From the NCBI GenBank assembly GCA_937888895.1, contig CALASV010000335.1, positions 1-9,074 of the forward strand: a stretch of DNA of 9,074 bases, written 5' to 3'. The stretch is from an uncultured Clostridia bacterium (lineage in GTDB: Bacteria; Bacillota; Clostridia; Lachnospirales; Lachnospiraceae). Shown piece by piece: positions 1 through 6,476 of the stretch. The position numbers and the translations under genes are program-made. The notes under the pieces are model-generated. The model was given only the letters and a program-made list of their open reading frames with translations. It made no database searches and was not told the DNA's origin. Within the stretch, counting starts at the first letter, position 1, and each line of letters starts with the position of its first letter.

Positions 1-49
1 TTAGATGTATAAAATATAGAAAAATACGAAGGAAGATATTCATACCTAA

Positions 50-685
50 TTTGCAAAGAAAGTACATTGTCAATCGGTTGTATATTTGTCTTCTATGGAA
101 GCATATGGACAAGTATTGCATGAAAATTTATTAAAACCAGAAGATGTAGGATATATCAATCCACTTAGTTTAAGAAGTTGTTACCCAGAGGGGAAACGTA
201 TGGCAGAAAATTTATGTATGGCGTATGTTTCGGAGTATGAAGTGCCTGTCAAAATTGTAAGGTTAGCTCAAACATTTGGACCAGGTATTCTTGCTAATGA
301 TACTAGAGTATTTGCTCAATTTATTCGTTCTGCTTTAGCAGGAGAACATATTGTAATGTTTACAGAAGGTGGTTCAAAACGAATGTATTTGGACACAATG
401 GATGCTGTAAGTGCAGTATTCACAGTACTATTTCAAGGGAAATCAGGAAGTGTATATAATGCAGGAAATGTAGAAAATTATTGTTCGATTAAAGAAATGG
501 CACAATTAGTAATTAGAGAGTTTGGACAAGGGAAAAGTAAACTTGTCATTGATAGGTCAAAAGATGTAGGACAATACCCACCTGACAATATGCTTTTCTT
601 AGATGTATCACCATTACAAGAATTGGGATGGAAAGCGAAATACAACTTAAAAGATATGTATACAAGAATGATACAAGATATGTAA
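50..685 (+). pseudogene. N-terminally truncated NAD-dependent epimerase/dehydratase (extended SDR)
   Basis: The reading frame from 50 to the TAA at 683-685 encodes the C-terminal part of an extended short-chain dehydrogenase such as a nucleotide-sugar epimerase, dehydratase or UDP-glucuronate decarboxylase. Visible family marks are the strand-plus-serine motif YLSSMEAYG (83-109), the catalytic pair YPEGK (YxxxK, Y33/K37 counted from a TTG at 86), RLAQTFGPG, and the substrate-domain segment with KRMYLDTMDAVSA. About 110-130 residues are missing relative to the usual 300-340, including the GxxGxxG NAD-binding loop. In-frame stops occur at 47-49 and 17-19, and recognisable SDR similarity fades near base 50. 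The TTG at 86 has no ribosome binding site and lies inside the conserved core, so it is not a natural start. I read this as a 5'-truncated or frameshifted gene that probably cannot bind NAD. An intact N-terminus in another frame left of the window is possible. It ends 13 bases before the cytidylyltransferase, suggesting the two once acted together on a polymer precursor. Confidence 0.7.
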
Positions 686-698
686 GGAGAAATAAACG

Positions 699-1433
699 AT
701 GATAACAACATTGATTTTTGCTGGTGGTGTTGGTGCTAGAATGAAATCACAAGAAATACCAAAACAATTTTTAGAAGTAGAAGGAAAACCAATTATTATA
801 CACACATTAGAACATTTTTCTAATCATGATATGGTAGATACTATTGTTGTTGTTTGCTTGGAAAGTTGGATAGATGAATTAAAACGTGCGATTGACAAAT
901 ATGGAGTAAAAAAGATAGTTGGTATTATACCAGGTGGAAAAACAGGATTTCAATCGATACATAATGGGTTAGTACGAATTGCTGAAACAGCAAAAGACGA
1001 TGATATTGTATTGATTTGCGATGGTGTTAGACCAATGTTATCAGAAAATTTAATTACAACTTGTATTATGGATGCAAAACTATATGGTACAGCAGTTCCT
1101 GTAACACCAAGTATTGATTCTGTATTGTATAGTGAAGATGGAAGCTTTTGTAAAAAAAATATGGAACGTAAAAAAGTATATATTACACAAGCACCACAAG
1201 GATATCAAATGAAAAAAATTATGGATGCCCATGAAGAAGCAATGAAAAAGGGAATTGAGTCAGTTTCTTCAGGTGATTTAATGATTGAGTTAGGACACCA
1301 AATTCATATTTTTCAAGGGATTCGTGAAAATATAAAAGTAACTACTCCAGAAGATTTAAATTCTTTACGAGCAATGCAGTATTATGAACACTTTAAAAAT
1401 TTTTCTAGAGAAGAATTAAAATATCAAATATAA
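699..1433 (+). CDS. IspD/TarI-family cytidylyltransferase (likely alditol-phosphate cytidylyltransferase)
   Basis: This 244-residue protein has the length and motif order of the IspD/TarI nucleotidyltransferases, which transfer CMP from CTP to a sugar-alcohol phosphate in the cytosol. The CTP-binding loop is residues 8-24 (AGGVGARM, then PKQF with K22). The second nucleotide motif is GGKTGFQS at 79-86, DGVRP is at 109-113, TQAPQGY at 163-169, GDLMIELG at 192-199, and the substrate/phosphate lysine motif NIKVTTPEDL at 211-220. Two positions differ from classical enzymes: an arginine usually expected in the GGxxR loop is absent, and the residue before the DxxRP motif is Cys rather than His. Its place next to an SDR and directly upstream of a TagF-like polymerase argues for making a CDP-activated alditol such as CDP-ribitol, rather than for the isoprenoid step of IspD. 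The ATG at 699 follows an AAGGAGA at 684-690. Family assignment is firm; substrate is inferred. Confidence 0.87.
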   Translation: MITTLIFAGGVGARMKSQEIPKQFLEVEGKPIIIHTLEHFSNHDMVDTIVVVCLESWIDELKRAIDKYGVKKIVGIIPGGKTGFQSIHNGLVRIAETAKDDDIVLICDGVRPMLSENLITTCIMDAKLYGTAVPVTPSIDSVLYSEDGSFCKKNMERKKVYITQAPQGYQMKKIMDAHEEAMKKGIESVSSGDLMIELGHQIHIFQGIRENIKVTTPEDLNSLRAMQYYEHFKNFSREELKYQI

Positions 1434-1449
1434 ATGTTGGGAGAAACCT

Positions 1450-4380
1450 ATGAAAAAGTATTATTTTACAATGATTGTTTATGTGGATGATGATGAGCAA
1501 TTAAATAAGACGATTAAAAGCATTTTTAGTGTTTCAAAAGATTTACAAAATCAAATAAAGTTAGTTGTAGTTGACCCAATTTGTTCTGAAACAAGTATTA
1601 ATACAGTAAATAAGTGGGAAGAAAAGCTAGGAGAAGAACAAGTATGTTATATATTATTACCAGAATGTTCTTTAGCAGAAGCTTATAATGAGGCAATTCC
1701 AGAAATTCGTGGTACTTATGTAAACTTTTCATTAGCTAGTACATGGTTTGATTTTGGAACATTAGAAGGTGTGCAGTATGTAGCAGAAGAAAGAGAACGT
1801 CCGAAATTGATTAGTTTGTCTCCTTGGACAGTAAATGAAAAGGACGAATTTGTACAGTATAAAATATCACCAGCTGTTTCTTCAGAAATATTTGAAAATA
1901 TTCGGTTTTATAAAGAACCTGAAAAATTACAGTTAATGTTCCATGCATATTTTATTCGTACTTTTTTAATTAAAAGTGAAAATAGAATGATGTCTTTTAG
2001 AACCGAATTATTTGAAGATGCTACGATGGAATTATTAATGGAACTTTTAGCAGAGTGGAGAGGTTATGTGTATCTTCCTAATGTAAAGTTACATTATACA
2101 ATACAACAAGAAGATAATACATCAGCATTTTTAAATCAGCATTATGAATGGTGGTATAATGATTCTTTTAAAAATTGGATTTTACCATTTGCTAAAAAGT
2201 GGGCACAAAAGAAGTGGCCATTAGAACCTGCAATGCGAATTGCACTTCTTTATTTAGTTTTTGCACGATATAACTGTAACTATAACGATAGAAATAAGGG
2301 TGTTTTAGACGGAGAAAAACGAGAAGAATTTGCAGTATTAACAGGACAAATTTTACAGTATGTAGATAATGATTTGATTTTTAGAAAAAAGAAAAATCAG
2401 ATGTTTACAATCCCAAGAACAATGAGAATGCTTTTTTTACGATTAAAAGCAACTCAAGCAAAATGTGATGCAGAAGTTGTTTTATTAGGAGAACAATTAT
2501 ATTTATGGACACATCGAAATGATTGTGATACAACAGAACGCACTTTGAAAATGTTAGATTCCGAATATGCTCCACAAAAAGAAGCTTTAGCAGAACAGGA
2601 ATTAGAATTATCTCAAAATATGTCGTTATTTACCGTAGAACGTAAGGACAAATTATTACCAGAAGTAAAAATGGCATACGAAAATACGATGTTAAATCCT
2701 CTTTGTAATATCAGAAAAGAACATGTTATTTTAAATGTTATTAATTATATTGATGGAATGCTTGAAATTGATGGAACATTTTCTGGTGGAGACTTTTTAG
2801 ACAAAGACCAAATAAAATTAAAAATTAACAGAGATGGAAAAATGTCACTAGTAGATTTTTCAGAAGTATATGGCTTAAATCGTGTATTTGGTGTTACTTA
2901 TAATCGAAAATATCAATTCCATGTAAGTGTACCTGCAACTTCTATTTTAGGACGTTCTGAACTTCAGTTTATCTTAGAATTAAACGGAGAAGATATTGTT
3001 TTAGAAATACGAACAGGTTCTATTTATGCTCATGTAAGGGAAGATATTAAGGGACAATATTGGAGATATGGAAATAATTGGAGTTTAAACATTGCTGAAA
3101 GAACAAAATTAAAAATGATGCATTTATCAAATGCATTGAAAAAGAAGAAAGAAGAAGAATACAGAAAAGAATTAACAAAGCGTAGTAAAGCAGGAAATTT
3201 AGCAGCAAGAAAAGCTTTAGAACTTAGAAAACAGTATTTTGCATTAAAGGAAGAATATAAAGATAAAAGAATTTGGATTACGTTTGATAAGCTTTATAAA
3301 GCAGGGGATAATGGAGAATATATGTACGATTATATTGCTGGACAGAATGATGGTATTGATATTCGCTATTTAATCAAAGAAGAATCTCCAGATTATGAAC
3401 GTATGAAAGAAAAAGGGGATAATTTACTACTTTGGGGAGAAGATGAAACATTACTTACCGTATTACTTGCAGAAGCTATTTTGACAACGCATACAAATGT
3501 AGTATCTTATACAGGTTTTGATAAAGAATTAATTCCTTATGTTTGTGACTTATTTAATGTAACAAACATCTGTATTCAGCATGGACTTACAACACAAAAT
3601 ATTGCACAGTTCCAAAATCGTTTATTTGATAACTTACAATTGTATCTTTGTGCATCGCCAAATGAAATTGAAAATTTAAGTAGACCAATTTATGGATATA
3701 CAGATAAGAGCAGTTTGAAATTAACAGGTGTAGCACGTTATGATGGATTAAAGAGTAACGAACAAAGACAGATTTTAATTACACCAACATGGCGTAGAAA
3801 TATTGCAAATGCAAATGTAGCACATGTAAAAAAAGGACATAATGAATATTTTAAAAATAGTGAATATTATCGTATTTACAACACATTAATTAATGATTCT
3901 AAATTAATCGAATGTGCAAAAGAAACAGGATATAAAATTATTTATTTGTTACATCCAGCAGCAAGTGCACAAATAGACGATTTTGATAGAAATGATTATG
4001 TAGAATTAATACCAGCAGCAAGTGATATGAACTATGAGAAAATTTTAACAGAATCTAGCTTAATGGTAACAGACTATTCAGGGGTACAATTTGACTTTGC
4101 TTATATGAGAAAACCTTTGTTGTATTATCATCCAAAGGAATTGCCACCTCATTATGATGAAAGTAAAGCTTATGTATATGAAACAGATGCATTTGGACCA
4201 ATTATTGATAATCATGAAGATATTGTAGATATATTATGTGATTATATGAAAAATAATTGTGTAATGAAACAGGAATATGTAGAACGAGCAGATAAGTTCT
4301 TTGCATTTAAGGATTTTGGAAACGGGGAACGTATTTATAAGGAGATTTTGAAGTTTTTGGATGAACGGAAAAATATATGA
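1450..4380 (+). CDS. GT2-like / CDP-glycerol glycerophosphotransferase (TagF-type) fusion protein
   Basis: A 976-residue bifunctional-looking protein. Residues 1 to about 230 have the layout of a family 2 GT-A glycosyltransferase: an opening strand, VVVD at 39-42, and FED at 188-190. However, the metal-binding DxD spot is occupied by NFSLASTW (92-99), so this half may be inactive. Residues about 410-540 look like a beta-rich middle domain, and 560-605 is a strongly charged helical linker. Residues about 605-970 are a CDP-glycerol:poly(glycerophosphate) glycerophosphotransferase domain of TagB/TagF/TarL type: IQHG (709-712), LTGVARYDGL (758-767), TPTWR (778-782), LLHP (833-836) and TDYSGVQFDFAY (874-885). 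Members move glycerol- or ribitol-phosphate from the CDP donor onto a lipid-linked acceptor at the inner face of the membrane, building teichoic-acid-like polymers. There is no signal peptide or transmembrane segment, consistent with a peripheral cytosolic enzyme. It lies 16 bases after the cytidylyltransferase that probably makes its donor, with GGGAGA at 1439-1444 before the ATG. Glycerol versus ribitol specificity cannot be read from sequence. Confidence 0.9.
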   Translation: MKKYYFTMIVYVDDDEQLNKTIKSIFSVSKDLQNQIKLVVVDPICSETSINTVNKWEEKLGEEQVCYILLPECSLAEAYNEAIPEIRGTYVNFSLASTWFDFGTLEGVQYVAEERERPKLISLSPWTVNEKDEFVQYKISPAVSSEIFENIRFYKEPEKLQLMFHAYFIRTFLIKSENRMMSFRTELFEDATMELLMELLAEWRGYVYLPNVKLHYTIQQEDNTSAFLNQHYEWWYNDSFKNWILPFAKKWAQKKWPLEPAMRIALLYLVFARYNCNYNDRNKGVLDGEKREEFAVLTGQILQYVDNDLIFRKKKNQMFTIPRTMRMLFLRLKATQAKCDAEVVLLGEQLYLWTHRNDCDTTERTLKMLDSEYAPQKEALAEQELELSQNMSLFTVERKDKLLPEVKMAYENTMLNPLCNIRKEHVILNVINYIDGMLEIDGTFSGGDFLDKDQIKLKINRDGKMSLVDFSEVYGLNRVFGVTYNRKYQFHVSVPATSILGRSELQFILELNGEDIVLEIRTGSIYAHVREDIKGQYWRYGNNWSLNIAERTKLKMMHLSNALKKKKEEEYRKELTKRSKAGNLAARKALELRKQYFALKEEYKDKRIWITFDKLYKAGDNGEYMYDYIAGQNDGIDIRYLIKEESPDYERMKEKGDNLLLWGEDETLLTVLLAEAILTTHTNVVSYTGFDKELIPYVCDLFNVTNICIQHGLTTQNIAQFQNRLFDNLQLYLCASPNEIENLSRPIYGYTDKSSLKLTGVARYDGLKSNEQRQILITPTWRRNIANANVAHVKKGHNEYFKNSEYYRIYNTLINDSKLIECAKETGYKIIYLLHPAASAQIDDFDRNDYVELIPAASDMNYEKILTESSLMVTDYSGVQFDFAYMRKPLLYYHPKELPPHYDESKAYVYETDAFGPIIDNHEDIVDILCDYMKNNCVMKQEYVERADKFFAFKDFGNGERIYKEILKFLDERKNI

Positions 4381-4421
4381 TTTTAGTTTTTTTATAAAAG
4401 GTTAGGCTGTTTGTTTGATGG

Positions 4422-4427
4422 AAGGTG
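4422..4427 (+). promoter_or_regulatory. Ribosome binding site fixing the start at 4436
   Basis: AAGGTG lies 8 bases upstream of the ATG at 4436. Upstream in-frame candidates, TTG at 4415 and ATG at 4418, have only an AAAAGG about 15 bases away, which is too far. The 4436 start also puts the beta-strand of the InlB-type repeat directly at the N-terminus. Confidence 0.6.
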
Positions 4428-4435
4428 AAACGGAA

Positions 4436-6088
4436 ATGTCAGAATTTACTATAATTTATGATGCTAATGGTGCAAATGGAGGAGCAATGTTACCACAAGT
4501 CATTACATATGGAGTGGCAACAGAATTATATGCTAATCAGTACACATATGATGGATATGAGTTTAAAGGTTGGCTTGGGTATCGTACATCAGATAAGAAA
4601 TTGTGTTATAAAAATTTAGAAAATAATAAAAGAAAATACTTTATAAAAGACCAACAGCCGAGTGGATGGGAGTTATATTTTTATAAAGATAAACAAAAAA
4701 TAGCACAACTTTCTAAGAAAGATGGAGATACTATTATTATGTATGCTCAGTGGGAATGTAAAAGTTTTTTAGTCCCTGCTGTATCAGACGTAAAATTAAA
4801 TAAGAAAAATATAGAAAAGCGTTTGATGGATAGAAATATTGTACTATTAGGTGGAACTAAGGAATGTATAAATTTTTATAGAAAATATCATGAGTTTTTA
4901 CATATTCATAGATTATTTTCTGTTGATGAAGCAAAAGTACAAAAAATTGAAATAGATAATAAGATTGTATTAATAAGTCCATATATAAATAATTGTTTAG
5001 AAAAAGAAGATTATGTTATAGTTTGTGAGAAAGTGAAAATTAGAAAGGATGAAAAATATCGTAATATTAAAGAAAAATTAAAAAAAGCAGAAAAAATTTT
5101 TATAGAAGACTTCATACGGTCAGATATAGCAGAAATGATTTTGGATAAAAAGAAGCTTTGGCTTTGGTTTGGATATTGTCAAATAGATACATTACGTAAC
5201 GATATTTTTTCAAATTTATCAAGTATAAATTCAGATTTTATATTGACATCATTTAGATATGGTTTAGATACAATGGTAGATTCATATAAATATGAGGATT
5301 GTATAGAATTGTTAAAAATTTGTGATGTATTACTTTATATACCAGTAGTAATTAATCAAGGTAAATTAGATTTTTCTTTTGATAATTTGATTCCTAAAAA
5401 AACAGTAAAGATTACATTACCTAGAATTGCATTCAGAGGATATTACCCATATCGTGATTCTGATTTAGAAGTATTCTATAAATATTCTATAGATGGAAAG
5501 TTACATTGGCCTTTTGCATATCAGGAAAAAATAATTGATGAATTGATTTTAGCAGGAAAAAAAGATGATGAAATTTATCAGGAATTGATGAGGGAAGATT
5601 TAATTCCAGAAAATGTTATTCAAAAAAATTTGAAGTTAGCATTTAAATTTATTGAAATTTCTGAAAAAGCAACAGATATAAAAATATTAGATTTTATAAA
5701 AGAAAATTTACAAAAAAGATTGTTGTATAGAGATGGGTTGCATTATCAAAATTTTATGTATTTTGAAATAGCACGTCGTATTGTAAGAAAAATGGATATA
5801 GATTGTGAAGATGAAATCAATGAATTAGAAAAAAATATAGAAAAAAAGAAAAAACAACTTATTGATTATACAGAAGTTCCAATTTTACCATGTGTAGTTA
5901 AATCATTAAAATTAGATTTTGTTACAGATGATACACTTTGGAGAGTGAGAACAACAGAAAAAGGTGCTTGGCGTGGAAGTGTAATTATGAAAACTATGAG
6001 TAGAAAAGAATGGATATATTCTTATATTGAATATACAAGGGCTTGTATGAATATACAAAAGTATTGGAATGTTGATATAGAAAAATAA
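4436..6088 (+). CDS. InlB-repeat plus WcbI-like polysaccharide biosynthesis protein
   Basis: 550 residues from the preferred ATG. Residues 3-107 resemble one Listeria-Bacteroides (InlB B-type, Flg_new) repeat: YDANGANGG, then ITYGVATEL, a GYEFKGW core at 40-46, and closing IMYAQWE at 101-107, with an insertion of about 50 residues in the middle. Residues about 130-235 read as a small Rossmann-like domain (NIVLLGGTKE at 134-143). Residues about 240-450 match the pattern I associate with WcbI, a capsule acetyltransferase-type family: FGYCQ (245-249, GNCQ in typical members), ICDVLLYIP (295-303), ITLPRIAFRGYYPY (326-339), a helical stretch with a GKKDDEIYQEL turn, and RLLYRDGLHYQNF (428-440), where typical members have HP. 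Residues 450-550 are unassigned. There is no signal peptide or membrane helix, so the protein is predicted to be cytosolic, unusual for InlB repeats. Its job is probably to acylate or otherwise modify the polymer built by the upstream gene. The domain calls are from memory of motifs, without a search. The gene is very AT-rich. Confidence 0.62.
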   Translation: MSEFTIIYDANGANGGAMLPQVITYGVATELYANQYTYDGYEFKGWLGYRTSDKKLCYKNLENNKRKYFIKDQQPSGWELYFYKDKQKIAQLSKKDGDTIIMYAQWECKSFLVPAVSDVKLNKKNIEKRLMDRNIVLLGGTKECINFYRKYHEFLHIHRLFSVDEAKVQKIEIDNKIVLISPYINNCLEKEDYVIVCEKVKIRKDEKYRNIKEKLKKAEKIFIEDFIRSDIAEMILDKKKLWLWFGYCQIDTLRNDIFSNLSSINSDFILTSFRYGLDTMVDSYKYEDCIELLKICDVLLYIPVVINQGKLDFSFDNLIPKKTVKITLPRIAFRGYYPYRDSDLEVFYKYSIDGKLHWPFAYQEKIIDELILAGKKDDEIYQELMREDLIPENVIQKNLKLAFKFIEISEKATDIKILDFIKENLQKRLLYRDGLHYQNFMYFEIARRIVRKMDIDCEDEINELEKNIEKKKKQLIDYTEVPILPCVVKSLKLDFVTDDTLWRVRTTEKGAWRGSVIMKTMSRKEWIYSYIEYTRACMNIQKYWNVDIEK

Positions 6089-6101
6089 TAACAATTTTTA
6101 G

Positions 6102-6467
6102 AGTATATTATTCAAATGTATATGTGCGACTGATGTAATTTGGAAAACTTGTACCGAGAAGAAATGGGGATTTGAAAAAGCATTTTTTTTGGCAAGTCGT
6201 GTAATGGATAATAAAAGAAAGATAGTGTATGTAGCTAGTCGCAATTCAACATTAGGTAAAGCTGAAGAAGAATTATTTTTTCGTTATTTAAATGATTTTG
6301 ATAGTATTTCTGTAAGAGAAAAAAGTTTGTAACAATTGATAGAAGAAAAGAGTGATATTAAAGCATATATTTTCAGTAATATGGAAGCAATTGATTTAAT
6401 GGAGTTTAGTGACGTTAAAAAACTAATTTTTGTTGCTATTTGGGAAAAGGAGAAAATATTAAATTAG
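6102..6467 (+). pseudogene. Decayed polysaccharide pyruvyl transferase fragment
   Basis: The 388 bases between the two flanking genes are not empty. Reading the frame from 6102 gives a segment typical of the middle of polysaccharide pyruvyl transferases (WcaK/CsaB family): ATDVIWKT (usual GSDVIW; 6126-6149), a KAFFLA segment, KRKIVYVASRNST (usual IAYAAS), and FDSISVREKSL (about 6297-6329). The frame is then interrupted by TAA at 6330-6332, and similarity-compatible residues (QLIEEKSDIKA) resume immediately in the same frame, continuing open to TAG at 6465-6467. About 120 codons remain of an expected 350 or so. No start, no ribosome binding site and neither terminal region are present. Intact members transfer pyruvate from phosphoenolpyruvate to sugars of surface polymers, so this is a lost decoration function. 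Identity rests on motif recognition only, and the last 30 codons are not clearly part of the family. Confidence 0.6.
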
Positions 6468-6471
6468 GAGG
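6466..6471 (+). promoter_or_regulatory. Consensus Shine-Dalgarno deciding between adjacent ATG codons
   Basis: AGGAGG sits only 2 bases from the ATG at 6474 but 5 bases from the second ATG at 6477. The second codon is therefore the better start. The motif overlaps the stop codon of the upstream pyruvyl transferase remnant. Confidence 0.6.
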
Positions 6472-6476
6472 TAATG

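Noticed and set aside
1..49. TATAAAAT-like sequence near base 8 as a promoter
   Set aside because: AT-rich DNA yields such matches by chance; no -35 partner is visible within the window and no intact gene starts just downstream.
478..711. Minus-strand open frame opposite the epimerase gene, and similar ones at 5912-6094 and 7820-8059
   Set aside because: All lie antisense to well-supported genes or their ends, show no recognisable family, and have biased residues expected from reading AT-rich coding DNA backwards.
3130..3260. Charged lysine/glutamate-rich stretch in the TagF-like protein as a possible gene boundary or repeat
   Set aside because: The frame is continuous and the stretch reads as a helical linker between domains; no tandem DNA repeat unit is evident.
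4381..4400. T-rich stretch after the TagF-like gene, a possible terminator
   Set aside because: There is no GC-containing stem before the T-run, only short A/T complementarity, so an intrinsic terminator is not supported.
4415..4435. Upstream TTG (4415) and ATG (4418) starts for the InlB/WcbI-like gene
   Set aside because: No well-spaced ribosome binding site, and the extra seven residues add nothing to the domain; 4436 is better supported.
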